A DNA stretch of 64,000 nt. Origin: Cupriavidus sp. P-10. GTDB lineage: Bacteria > Pseudomonadota > Gammaproteobacteria > Burkholderiales > Burkholderiaceae. The translations under genes were made by a program, and so were the position numbers. Shown one piece after another: positions 10,955 through 20,652 of the stretch. The notes below the pieces were generated by a model. It was not told the origin of the DNA, searched no databases, and saw nothing but the letters and a program-made list of their open reading frames with translations. Position 1 is the first letter of the stretch. Each line of letters opens with the position of its first letter. The stretch spans positions 1,178,001 through 1,242,000 of the forward strand of contig NZ_AP025172.1 in assembly GCF_003402535.2 (NCBI RefSeq), given 5' to 3'.

Positions 10955-12046
10955 TCAGAAAATGTGCTTCACACCGACCATTGCGCCGAATTGATTTCCG
11001 CCGGGTCCCGGATTGGTGCCAGCCTGGCCGCCGTTGACGGACAATGCCAAGTTTCCACGGTTGTCAATAAAGCCTGCCGTCCCGTAAACAGAAGTACGCT
11101 TCGAAAAGGCATAGGTTCCGCGCCCGGCGAACATCCATGCTTTATTGGGGCTATCGTGGAAGCGGAGATGGTAGGCCTCGGCGTCCACACTGAATGCTGC
11201 TGTGATCGGATACGAAACGCCTGCGTAGTACATGTCGCTGCGTGGGGTTGTGCTTGCGCGATTATCGCGACGAAGCCATCCTCCACCAATCTTGGCATCG
11301 CCAAGCATGAAGTAGCCGTTCACCGATAGCCGGTCGTCGGTCAGTGAACTGTTCGTGAGGCCACCGAACGCACCGGGACCGCCTCGCAGAGAATCGTAGG
11401 CCACTCCTACACTCCAACGCTGAGCGTCATACTTGATCAGCGCTGACCACTCCCGGCATGCACGACTATCCGCCGCGTTTTCGCCGGCGCAATTCGTACC
11501 GGCTGGGCTTGGGCCGGCGTTAACCACATCACGCCCAAAGCTGTAAGTGGCCCCAACTGTCACTCCGCCAAAAGTACCCTTGTAGGAAATGGCATTGTCT
11601 ACTCGCGTGTTCGGAATATAGCTGTCGAGAGAACCTGATCCGAAGATGTTGGGCCCAAGCATGTCAGGCTCCGCCATTGCCCAGAACAGCATCGTGTACT
11701 GACGTCCAAATGCCACCTGGCCCCACGCGCCGGATAGGCCTACAAGCGCTTGGCGACCGAACAACCGCCCGCCTTGATTTGCCGCGCCGCTATCTGGCGA
11801 AAAGCCAGACTCCAGCCAGAAGAGTGCCTTGTTTCCCCCGCCCAGGTCCTCGCTACCACGTAGCCCCCAGCGCGACGGTACGGTAGCGGTCAAGTTCGGC
11901 ATGAACGTCTCGGTATTCCGTGCCGAGCCTACGCCATTGACAAATGCGACGCCTGTGTCGACCACGCCATATAGTGTCACGTTCTGCGCACCGGCCAAGC
12001 CTGGGATTGCAGTCAAGAGCGCTGTCGCAATTGTGCGAATTTTCAT
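10955..12046 (-). CDS. Outer-membrane porin (Burkholderiales type)
   Basis: A 363-aa trimeric-porin family protein for passive diffusion of small solutes. It has a signal peptide (MKIRTIATALLTAIPGLAGA), the family's first strand QNVTLYGVVDTGVAFVNG, a loop RWGLRGSEDLGGGNKALFWLESGF, FGRQALVGLSGAWGQVAFGRQ, and a final strand ending in Phe (MVGVKHIF), the outer-membrane assembly signal. A strong GGAGGAG precedes the ATG. It sits at the edge of the catabolic island, so it may admit the island's substrate; this role is inferred from position. Confidence 0.93.
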   Translation of the reverse strand: MKIRTIATALLTAIPGLAGAQNVTLYGVVDTGVAFVNGVGSARNTETFMPNLTATVPSRWGLRGSEDLGGGNKALFWLESGFSPDSGAANQGGRLFGRQALVGLSGAWGQVAFGRQYTMLFWAMAEPDMLGPNIFGSGSLDSYIPNTRVDNAISYKGTFGGVTVGATYSFGRDVVNAGPSPAGTNCAGENAADSRACREWSALIKYDAQRWSVGVAYDSLRGGPGAFGGLTNSSLTDDRLSVNGYFMLGDAKIGGGWLRRDNRASTTPRSDMYYAGVSYPITAAFSVDAEAYHLRFHDSPNKAWMFAGRGTYAFSKRTSVYGTAGFIDNRGNLALSVNGGQAGTNPGPGGNQFGAMVGVKHIF

Positions 12047-12339
12047 ATTATCTCCTCCATATTTTGGTTTTATTTGTTTTTAGCGGACATTAGCCACTCG
12101 TTTGTCGCGGCCCCTTCGCGGTAGCGCACGACCGGGCCTGAGGTGGTGCAAGCCAGCTGCGAACTTTTGACAATGCGATCATCTGGTCATTGCCGCCAGC
12201 CGAACTATGCGGGAACGCAAGGATATCCCCGCCCCTATCGGATATCTTCACGCGAAAGATGTCCGTGTACATCGCCCGCTGACTTTCAGTTCGGTAACGG
12301 TGAGCCCAACCGGTTGTGTGAGCGAATCATCCTGGCCCT

Positions 12340-12654
12340 TCACCGGATAGGAGAGAACGGCGCTGGCAGAAGAATCTCATTCTTTTGCGCAATAACGAGT
12401 GAACCAGCCTTGGCCAGGAACGCGCGCCATGACTCTTTGCCTGAGAGGGTTGCCCGACGGTGTACTCTCTCTTCAAACGAATCAAAACCCCACAGCTGTA
12501 CAACTCGATTCAGCTCCCCCGTCTCCGTGGTGAAGTACCCCAGGAGGTTACCCAGTGCCTCCGCTTGGATGGCCAGACCCTCGGCTTCGTAAAGGGACAG
12601 GAACTCTCGTACCTTGCCCGGCTTCAATGAGTAGGTGCGTTGCTCAATAATCAT
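12340..12654 (-). CDS. NIPSNAP-family protein
   Basis: A 104-aa ferredoxin-like-fold (dimeric alpha+beta barrel) protein. The N-terminal MIIEQRTYSLKPGKVREFLSLY and the C-terminal LPAPFSPIR are characteristic of NIPSNAP domain proteins, which occur in many aromatic-degradation clusters without a proven reaction. It is transcribed away from an upstream inverted repeat at 12696-12721 that may be its operator. Confidence 0.85.
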   Translation of the reverse strand: MIIEQRTYSLKPGKVREFLSLYEAEGLAIQAEALGNLLGYFTTETGELNRVVQLWGFDSFEERVHRRATLSGKESWRAFLAKAGSLVIAQKNEILLPAPFSPIR

Positions 12655-12695
12655 GACAATGGCTTCTTTTGAGTGCGATGGACGATTTTTGCGGT

Positions 12696-12721
12696 GTCGT
12701 CATTAGTAGAATATTGACGAC
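12696..12721. promoter_or_regulatory. Inverted repeat upstream of the NIPSNAP gene
   Basis: GTCGTCA and TGACGAC form perfect 7-base arms around a 12-base AT-rich centre, and another GTCGTC half follows at 12729. It lies 42 bases upstream of the NIPSNAP start. The rest of 12655-13038 holds no gene. The binding protein is unknown. Confidence 0.5.
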
Positions 12722-13038
12722 TTGGATGTCGTCTTCAGGCATGCGCGAAAACAAGGCGCGCATTAAATGAGGGTGCGGTACTCAGCGACGGGGTTGCGCT
12801 ATATCTCCTGACCATATTCTTGTCGGCCCGGCCTCCAAAATCCAGATGTCACAGGTAAAACCATTGTATAAATCCAACTTATGCTTCATTTTTAATACCC
12901 TGGTCGAGTTCCCATGGCGGCAAGGCACTAAAAGGCCAAGTACCGCAAACCGAATGGCTTCGCGCAGGCATCGCATGCCTCTCGGGAACCGTGGCAATCA
13001 TCGAACTATGCGGGCGTCTATCCGGCGCATGCGACCCC

Positions 13039-13440
13039 TTACAGATCCAGCACCAGCACGCTGCTCTTCGCCCTTGAACAACACGGTATGACCTGATCGT
13101 TCTTCGCGCGCTCATCGTCGGTGAAGTACACAGCCCTGGTCCGGCGCGCCATCCAGCAGTTGCGTGATGCAGGTCCCGCATACCCCTTGCTCGCAGGGGA
13201 GCGGAACATCGATACCGTATCGAGCACGGGCACGACGGTCCTATTGGCCGGCACCGTAAAGCACCTGCCACTGCTGCCGACCTTCACCTCGAACTCGCTA
13301 TCCGCCGACGTGTTCTGCGGTCCGACACCCAAGTATTCCAGATGCACATTGCCGCTGGCCCAGCCACTCTGCTTCGCGGTCGAGGTCACATACTCGATGA
13401 AGCCGGCGGGTCCGCACACGTACAGATGCGTCCCTGGGTG
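13039..13440 (-). pseudogene. Phthalate-dioxygenase-reductase-type (VanB-like) C-terminal relic
   Basis: This is the end of a class-IA Rieske-oxygenase reductase. The NAD-domain end CGPAGFIEYVTSTA leads to the ferredoxin domain, closing with [18 protein letters not shown] and SSVLVLDL. The [2Fe-2S] cysteine segment CEQGVCGTC is present but only in another frame, because two small deletions (near 13212 and 13145) shift the frame out and back. The FMN and most of the NAD domain are gone. The product cannot carry electrons. Confidence 0.8.
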
Positions 13441-13878
13441 GGGCCGCGCGGCGTCTCGTCGATTTCCCTCTGGCCGATGCTGCTGGAATGCACATAGGTC
13501 TCATGCGTCAGGTCCATCAGGTTGTCGATCATCAGGCGGGAGTCGCAACCGATGTGATACAGTCCGCCGCCATAGCCCTAATCCGGGCTCTCCGCCCATT
13601 CAAGCGGATGGATCAACGCGGGATCGGCTTGCGCCGCATCGCCCGGCCAGACCCGAACGAAGCCATGGAGCTCCACCACGGGAAAACTGCGGATGCTTGG
13701 AGAGCGCCGACGCGCTGCAGCGGCATGGAGATGGTCTTGCCTTCGCATTCCATTTCGAGGCCGTAATAACCGCAGACCAGCTTACCGTCGCGCAAAAAGC
13801 CCAGTGACAGCGGCGCGCCCCGGTGTGGGCAGAAATCTTCCAGTGCGACGACCTTGCCTTCGGCATTTCAGGAACATG
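13441..13878 (-). pseudogene. Vanillate-demethylase-like Rieske oxygenase relic
   Basis: This is the N-terminal third of a VanA-type oxygenase. After a frameshift at the start, the frame reads LEDFCPHRGAPLSLGF and RDGKLVCGYYGLEM: the second Rieske histidine (CGYHG) is Tyr, which would destroy the [2Fe-2S] site. A TAG replaces the Tyr codon in SPDYGYGG. The mononuclear-iron motif NLMDLTHETYVH is still readable. The sequence then runs directly into the reductase relic, so an internal deletion fused vanA-like and vanB-like genes. Confidence 0.82.
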
Positions 13879-13882
13879 GGCT

Positions 13883-14953
13883 TTACTCCTCGAGTATCAA
13901 GGGAGGCTGACCGGTGTATGCGCGTTCCAGCAGGCCTCGCAACGCATCCACCTCCAATGGCCGCGGATTGGGGTAGGCGGCCGTGGCCGCCAATTCCACC
14001 GCCCGGGCTAAGTCTTCCTGCTTCATGCCGATGTCGCGCAGCGCGACCGGGGCACCTAGGCTTTTTGCCAACTGCCACAGCCCGGTGGCAGCGTCTTCCG
14101 CGTCGATGGCAAGTGCGATGCGGCACATGACCGCGGGAACGGCGGGTGCGTTATAGGCCAGCGCGTGCGGCAGGATAATGGTATGGGTTTCGGCATGCGG
14201 CAGATTGAAGGTGCCCCCCAGCGTGTGGCAGAGCTTATGATGCAGAGCCATGCCGACGTTGCCCAGCACCGTGCCGCACAGCCATGCCCCGTACAGACAC
14301 TTGCCACGGCCTTCGATGTCGCCCGGGTTGTCCTTCAGCTTGGGCAATCCCTGGGCCAGCGCGCGGATGCCCTCTATCGCCAGCAGTTCCATGATCGGGT
14401 TGCAATCCTGCGCATACAGCCCCTCGGCGGCATGCGCGATCGCATTGATGCCACTGGTCACCGAAAGCGAGAATGGCAACGTCGTGGTCAGTTCCGGATC
14501 GTAGAGCACGGTTTGCGGCAGCACGCACGGGTCCCGGCCGGTTTTCTTGATGCCGGCTTCGGTGACGCCGTAGATCGGTGTGACTTCCGAGCCGGAATAG
14601 GTGGTTGGTATCGCCAGGATGGGCAGCCCCGATTCGAGAGCGATAGCTTTTCCCAGGCCGATGGTGGAACCGCCGCCGATGGCGATGGCGCAGTCCGCGC
14701 CGATGCGGCGCGCCTCGTCGCGCGCTGCCCGCGCCGTTTCGATCGGCACATGCATCACCGCCTTGGCAAAGATGCCGGCGCAGCGCTGGCCCAACTCTCC
14801 CGCCACCATCTCGGCGTGCCGCACCTGGTCAGGCGTCGACAGTACCAGGGCCTTGGTGGTTCCGAGCAGTTCCACTTCCCTCCGCAGATGCCGCAGCGCA
14901 CCTGGTTCGAACACTATGCGCGGGATGCGGCTTTCATAGGTGAACTCCAACAT
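13883..14953 (-). CDS. Maleylacetate reductase
   Basis: An iron-containing-alcohol-dehydrogenase-family enzyme of 356 aa that reduces maleylacetate to 3-oxoadipate with NAD(P)H. Motifs seen are the nucleotide-binding GGGSTIGLGKAIAL, IPTTYSGSEVTPIYGVTE, and the later GMALHHKLCHTLGG and LPHAETHTIILPHA, with the His positions typical of this family. It lies 11 bases downstream of the hydroxyquinol dioxygenase gene, so the two form the standard lower pathway hydroxyquinol -> maleylacetate -> 3-oxoadipate. Thiolase and transferase genes for the next steps are not in the window. Confidence 0.93.
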   Translation of the reverse strand: MLEFTYESRIPRIVFEPGALRHLRREVELLGTTKALVLSTPDQVRHAEMVAGELGQRCAGIFAKAVMHVPIETARAARDEARRIGADCAIAIGGGSTIGLGKAIALESGLPILAIPTTYSGSEVTPIYGVTEAGIKKTGRDPCVLPQTVLYDPELTTTLPFSLSVTSGINAIAHAAEGLYAQDCNPIMELLAIEGIRALAQGLPKLKDNPGDIEGRGKCLYGAWLCGTVLGNVGMALHHKLCHTLGGTFNLPHAETHTIILPHALAYNAPAVPAVMCRIALAIDAEDAATGLWQLAKSLGAPVALRDIGMKQEDLARAVELAATAAYPNPRPLEVDALRGLLERAYTGQPPLILEE

Positions 14954-14964
14954 CTGACTCTCCT

Positions 14965-15837
14965 TCAGCTATCCTTCTTTGCCGGATTGAGCACGAAGTC
15001 GTACTCGAGCGTGTAAAAGGGGACTTCCATGATCGAACCGTCGGGCGCACGACCAGGTTCATGGCGCAGCCAGTCGGCGATCAGCGTGGAGCGAACGCCA
15101 AACACCGCGTCCGAATCGAGATAGGTACCGCCCTTGCGGAAAATATGGGTGATCAGGGTCTGGTAGCCCGTCTGCTTGATCAAGAAATGCAGGTGAGCCG
15201 GCCGCCACGGATGCCGTTCTGTCGCGCGCAGCATGTCTCCGACCGGACCATCGTGTGGAATCGGATAAGGCTCGGCCACAATGGAACGGAAGTAGTAACG
15301 TCCATCCTGGTCGGCGCACAGGACGCCGCGCCCCTGGAACTTGCCCAGGCCGGCATATTGAACGTCATAGTAGCCGTCCTCGTCCGCTTGCCATACTTCG
15401 ATACGCGCATGCGGCACCGGCTCGCCGTCCACGCCGCGTATCACCCCGGACACGAAACACGGCTCGCCCTTGGCGCCGTTGGCAACGTCGGCGCCGAGCG
15501 GGAAAACCGGCGCGTTCTCGACATGGAAAGGACCGAACACGGTCGACTCCGTGCATGCCGGCGGCTTGCGGTTATTCATGGCCATCACCAGCGTCGACAA
15601 GCCGAGCGTATCCGACAGAAGGATGAACTCCTGGCGCTTGTCACTGCACATCTGCCCGGACCGCGTTAGGAACTGGATCGCTGTCATCAATTCGTCTTCG
15701 GACAGTTCCACTTCGCGCGCGAAGTTATGCAGATGCTGGACAAGGCTAGTCAGGATCCGCTTGAGGCGCGGGTTCGGCGTGTGGGCGATTTGCTCGATGA
15801 CTGCGTGTGTAATCGTGTCTTCGTTCAAATTTTGCAT
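14965..15837 (-). CDS. Hydroxyquinol 1,2-dioxygenase
   Basis: Intradiol ring-cleavage enzyme of 290 aa that opens hydroxyquinol (1,2,4-trihydroxybenzene) to maleylacetate using non-heme Fe(III). The N-terminal helical dimerisation domain (about residues 20-100) is followed by the catalytic beta-sandwich. The iron ligands are visible as Tyr in DGYYDVQY, Tyr in DGRYYFRS, and the two His of RPAHLHFLI. It is distinguished from catechol dioxygenases by overall similarity and by its pairing with maleylacetate reductase. The gene overlaps the upstream monooxygenase gene by 13 bases. Confidence 0.92.
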   Translation of the reverse strand: MQNLNEDTITHAVIEQIAHTPNPRLKRILTSLVQHLHNFAREVELSEDELMTAIQFLTRSGQMCSDKRQEFILLSDTLGLSTLVMAMNNRKPPACTESTVFGPFHVENAPVFPLGADVANGAKGEPCFVSGVIRGVDGEPVPHARIEVWQADEDGYYDVQYAGLGKFQGRGVLCADQDGRYYFRSIVAEPYPIPHDGPVGDMLRATERHPWRPAHLHFLIKQTGYQTLITHIFRKGGTYLDSDAVFGVRSTLIADWLRHEPGRAPDGSIMEVPFYTLEYDFVLNPAKKDS

Positions 15838-17492
15838 GGTGGCTCGCCTAAGATTTGATGGAAAATTTCTTTCGCCCGGGCGCAGGAATTGCCGCGCCAG
15901 GCGACAATCTGGTCCGGCCGTATCAACGCAAAGTCCGCTTCGTACAACGCCCGCGCTTCGGCAACCTGCAGGGTGGTTACCTTAAGGTCGATCTTTCTGC
16001 GCTCGGCTTCCTCAACCATGGCGTTGCCGCCTGCCTCATCGGCCCCCAGGACCAACAAGGTCCATTCAAAGCCAAACGCGTCAAACAGCGAACTGCCATC
16101 CGCCAACCACAAGTGGGGCGGACGGCCGCCGGGGCAGGCGCTCGGGATATATTCGTTTGCCTTGTCGGGTGGCGGCACTGTGCCGTCCGAGACGATGGCG
16201 GCGGAACCGTCATAGCGGCCGCCGAAGGTGACGCCTGGAATATTGAATTCGGCGCGGCCATGTGCCCGGAAATAATGCCCGGCCTGTTCCCGGGCGCGCG
16301 CGCCCGCAAGACTATCTTCTTCAATCTCCGAAACTGGCTTGAACAGCCCCAGCGAATCGGCAAAAGTTTTGGCGTAACTCGTATTGCGTTTGGCAATCGG
16401 CTGGCGTTCCGCCTCATAGGTGTCTAGCAGCGTGGCCGCGGCCTTGTCCTTGATGACGGCGGCGAGTTTCCAGGCGAGGTTGACCGCGTCCTCGATCGCC
16501 GTGTTATAGCCCAGCCCGCCGGCTGGCGTGAACAGGTGCACTGCATCGCCGCCCAGGAACACGCGTCCTGAGCGGAAACGATTGCTGACCAGCGAGTGGC
16601 CGGCGGTCCACGACCCGCGCGAAAGAATCTCCACCTCGACCGGGGCGCCGGCGGCGGCCTGGAACATGCGGCGGGCGTCGTCTTCAGTCAGCTCGGTCTC
16701 GACTTCATGCGGCTGGAGCTGCGTATGGAAGGCGAATTCGCCCTTGCCATCCACGGCCGCCATAAAGGCCCGGCGTTCGGTGTTGAAGCACACATTCATC
16801 CACGCCCGGGGGTGGGGGCTGGCGCGGTACAGTTCCGGGCAGCGGGCATAAATGGCGTACATGCGGCCGCCCATGAAGTCCCGGATCACCCCGGTCTCTC
16901 CGGTATAGAACAGGCCCAGTGCCTCGCGTGTCTTGCTGCGCGGGCCGTCGGCGCCCACCATGTAGCTGGCGGTCAACGTCTGCCGCAGTCCGTCCTCGAC
17001 GCGCTCGACGTCGACTTCGACATGGGTATCTAGCTGCCGGAAGCCGTTCATGCGCCAGCCATAGTTGACCGACACGCCAGGGAGGCACTCTGCCTGCTTG
17101 CGTAACACCGCCTCGACGTATTTCTGCGACACGCGATGTGGCAATTCAGCCGTGCTCCAGGAGCCCGCCAGGCCGTTGACCTTCTCCCTCGCTTGTTTCG
17201 CCGACGGTAGTTCGAACCTGCCGATCTCGTGCTTGCAGAAGCGCGTGAAGTACGCGATATCCGTCGGATAGTCGGCAGGCAAGCCCAGGTTTCTTACTTC
17301 ATCGGCAAAACCCAGGCGCCGGAAATGCTCCATCGTCCGCGCCTGCGTGGCGTTGGCCTGCGGGTTGAAAGCGGTGCCGGGCTTTTCGTCCACCAGCACC
17401 GCTGCTATCCCGCGTCGCCCTAATTCGTTCGCGAGCATCAGCCCGCAGGGGCCTCCTCCAATGATCACAACTGAGCTTTTGACTGGCAGCAT
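15825..17492 (-). CDS. FAD-dependent aromatic monooxygenase
   Basis: Class-A flavoprotein hydroxylase of 555 aa (PheA/TfdB/MhpA-like group). Motifs: Rossmann VVIIGGGPCGLMLANELGRRG at the N-terminus, a central DG-type segment VGADGPRSKTREAL, and FLGGDAVHLFTPAGGLGYNT for FAD and substrate contacts; the C-terminal thioredoxin-like domain is present. As first gene of the operon with hydroxyquinol dioxygenase and maleylacetate reductase it most likely makes hydroxyquinol from a resorcinol-, nitrophenol- or hydroxybenzoate-like substrate; the exact substrate is not readable. A GAGG site precedes the ATG. Divergent from the MarR gene. Confidence 0.9.
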   Translation of the reverse strand: MLPVKSSVVIIGGGPCGLMLANELGRRGIAAVLVDEKPGTAFNPQANATQARTMEHFRRLGFADEVRNLGLPADYPTDIAYFTRFCKHEIGRFELPSAKQAREKVNGLAGSWSTAELPHRVSQKYVEAVLRKQAECLPGVSVNYGWRMNGFRQLDTHVEVDVERVEDGLRQTLTASYMVGADGPRSKTREALGLFYTGETGVIRDFMGGRMYAIYARCPELYRASPHPRAWMNVCFNTERRAFMAAVDGKGEFAFHTQLQPHEVETELTEDDARRMFQAAAGAPVEVEILSRGSWTAGHSLVSNRFRSGRVFLGGDAVHLFTPAGGLGYNTAIEDAVNLAWKLAAVIKDKAAATLLDTYEAERQPIAKRNTSYAKTFADSLGLFKPVSEIEEDSLAGARAREQAGHYFRAHGRAEFNIPGVTFGGRYDGSAAIVSDGTVPPPDKANEYIPSACPGGRPPHLWLADGSSLFDAFGFEWTLLVLGADEAGGNAMVEEAERRKIDLKVTTLQVAEARALYEADFALIRPDQIVAWRGNSCARAKEIFHQILGEPPCKI

Positions 17493-17538
17493 ATAGACCT
17501 CGTTTCACTATCTGATGTAGAGAGTCGCAGGGAAACTG

Positions 17539-17571
17539 GTAAGGCTTCCTTACTTAAATACGATAGTAAGG
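17539..17571. promoter_or_regulatory. Three-part operator between monooxygenase and MarR genes
   Basis: Three related half-sites lie in the divergent promoter: GTAAGG (17539-17544), CCTTACT (17548-17554) and AGTAAGG (17565-17571). The first pair forms a short palindrome with a 3-base centre, the second a perfect 7-base repeat with a 10-base centre. This layout suits a dimeric MarR repressor controlling both directions. Binding by the adjacent MarR protein is inferred. Confidence 0.65.
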
Positions 17572-17643
17572 TAGTCTGACTACATGGTCAAGGGCGGAAG
17601 CGGGTACGATTGTCAATTGGCGCCGGTTCACGGCGGGTATTTA

Positions 17644-18153
17644 ATGCAAAACATGACGGCAGAAAGAAAGAACACGAAAAAGACGGAGTCCCCGGCCACC
17701 AGTGCGGCTGCATATGAATGGCGCAAAAGCAACATCGGCCGGCTGTTGAATATGGCGACCCAGCGCTTTGAAAAGCGTGTGTTGGAATTGATGGCCGAAG
17801 CTGGCTATGGCGAGTTCACCTTGAGCCAGATGTCGATAACCCGCAATCTGGATGTGGGTGGCACGCGCGCGACGGAGATTGCGAAGCGGGCCGACATCAC
17901 CAAACAATCCGTGGGCGAGCTAATCGGCCAGCTTGAGGAAATCGGCCTGATAGAACGCATTCCGGACCCGGATGACAAGCGTGCCCGCATCGTGCATTTC
18001 ACTAATGCTGGGCTGGCCTGGCTTGAATCCTTTGAGATCGCCATCAAGCAAGCCGAGCATGAAATGCAGGACGAATTGGGTGCGACAACCTTCAAGCTGC
18101 TCAAGCAAGGCCTGGCGCAGTTTGGGGCGGACGAGGATATCTTGCGCGACTAG
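17644..18153 (+). CDS. MarR-family transcriptional regulator
   Basis: Winged-helix regulator of about 169 aa from the ATG at 17644; an in-frame ATG at 17584 would overlap the promoter region. The recognition helix region reads GGTRATEIAKRADITKQSVGELI and the wing RIPDPDDKRARIVHFTNAG, both typical MarR. These proteins often release DNA on binding a phenolic ligand. Divergent from the hydroxyquinol operon with a shared operator-like region, it is the likely local repressor. Its stop overlaps the convergent livF stop. Confidence 0.9.
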   Translation: MQNMTAERKNTKKTESPATSAAAYEWRKSNIGRLLNMATQRFEKRVLELMAEAGYGEFTLSQMSITRNLDVGGTRATEIAKRADITKQSVGELIGQLEEIGLIERIPDPDDKRARIVHFTNAGLAWLESFEIAIKQAEHEMQDELGATTFKLLKQGLAQFGADEDILRD

Positions 18154-18865
18154 ACTCCCAGATACTGATGAATGATGTCCGGTTCGTTACGCAAGGCGTC
18201 CGAGCTGCCGCTCCACACGACCTTTCCCTTTTCCATCACGAAGTGTCGGTCGGCAAACCTCAGCAGCGCGCCGACATTCTTGTCGATCACGATTTGCGAT
18301 AAGCCTTCGCATTTCAGTTCGCTCAGGGCGTTCCAGATTTCCGCGCGGATGATGGGCGCCAGTCCCTCGGTGGCCTCGTCCAGAACCAGCAAGCGCGGAT
18401 TGGTCATCAGAGCGCGCCCGATCGCCAGCATCTGCTGCTCGCCGCCGGACAACTGCCACCCCAGGTTGCCGCGGCGCTCCTTCAGGCGTGGGAAGAAGCC
18501 GTACACCCGCTCCAGCGTCCACTTCTTGCGGGACGACTCGTGCTCCCGGCTGGCCCGCGCCGTCGCCACCAGGTTTTCTTCCACCGTCAGGTTGGGAAAC
18601 ACCTGGCGGCCTTCCGGCACCAGGCCCAGCCCCAGCCGCGCAATCTGATGCGATGCCAGCGAATCGACCGAGCGGCCGGCGAACCGGATCGCGCCCGATT
18701 TGACGGGCAACAGGCCGAACAGGCATTTGATCGTGGTGGAACGCCCCATGCCGTTGCGCCCGAGTAGCGTAACGACTTCACCCGCCTTGACATTGAACGA
18801 GACGCCAAAGAGTGCCTGCGCATGCCCATAGGAGGCCTGCACATTCTGCACGTTGAGCAAGCTAG

Positions 18866-18869
<4 letters not shown>
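18150..18869 (-). CDS. livF: Branched-chain-type ABC transporter ATPase LivF
   Basis: ATP-binding subunit of a HAAT-family importer. The start at 18869 overlaps the livG stop as ATGA. ABC signature LSGGEQQMLAIGRAL and Walker B LLVLDEATEGLAP are intact. The Walker A reads GRNGMGRSTT: the normally invariant lysine is Arg (CGT codon at about 18742). The partner LivG has an intact Walker A, so the pair could be asymmetric, or this may be a natural variant of some LivF proteins. The transporter probably imports an aromatic or organic acid and not an amino acid, judging from the neighbouring genes. Confidence 0.92.
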
Positions 18870-19629
<760 letters not shown>

Positions 19630-19633
<4 letters not shown>

Positions 19634-20652
19634 GATTGTCCCTCCGACTTGGCTTGCACCACGGCGGCTCTGCCTCGGGGCCGGCCGTGCGTTTGCGCCA
19701 GACGTGCTTCGATTCCTTCCAGGAGGCCAACCAGGCCGGCCTTGCCGAGCAGCGCCATCAGCACGATGAGCGGGCCGAACACCACCATCCAGTGTTCGGT
19801 GAACAGCTTGATCACCTCTTCAAGCCCAAGCAAGGCAAAGGCACCTAGCAGCGCGCCGTACACCGTGCCGATACCGCCCAGTACCACCATCACGATCAGA
19901 TCGCCCGACACCATCCATGACAGGGTACTGGGCGACGCAAACGCGTTCAGGTTGGCCAGCAGCATGCCGGCGATGCCGCACAGGATGGCCGAGTGCACAT
20001 AGGCAGACAGCTGGTATTGCCGTGCCGGCAGGCCGATCGCATTGATGCGCCGGGCGTTGCGCTTTGCGCCGCGCAGCACCATGCCGAAGGGGGCCACGCG
20101 CAATCGCGCCATCCACCAGGTCAGGAGCGCAAGCACGGCCAGCGAGAACGCGTAGACGGTATCCGGCTGGCCCAGGTCAAGTCCGAAGAACTTCGAGGTG
20201 GCTAGGATCGTGGTGCCGTCGTCGCCGCCGTAATGCTTCAGGCTGACGAAGACGAAATAGCCCATCTGTGCGAACGCCAGCGTGATCATGATAAAGGCGA
20301 TGCCTGTGGTGCGCAGGTTGATCGCGCCGGTGACCAGACCAACCAGGCCGCAGGTGACGACGCAGACCGCCAGATGGACCCATCCGCTGTCGATGCCGTA
20401 GAACGCCGGGATCGCGACGCTGTACGCGCCCAGCCCGAAAAACAGCGCATGGCCCAGGCTGACCAGGCCGCCATAGCCCAGCGCGAGATTGAGCGCGGTG
20501 GCAGCGATCGCATAGACGATGATGCGCGCGACGAAAGTGACATAAAACGGCTGCTCCAGCGCATGCGCGACAAAGGGAAGCAGGACCAGTACCGCGAACA
20601 GCAGCAGCGGCACCGCCACGGAAATCCGAAACGCGGATAGTTTGGCTTGCAT
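19630..20652 (-). CDS. livM: Branched-chain-type ABC permease LivM
   Basis: Inner-membrane permease subunit, 340 aa with about ten hydrophobic segments. The family stretch ALNLALGYGGLVSLGHALFFGLGAY near residue 55 and VLGGIGTVYGALLGAF near residue 260 identify LivM. It has one-base overlap with livH (TAATG) and four with livG. It pairs with LivH to form the membrane channel. Confidence 0.94.
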
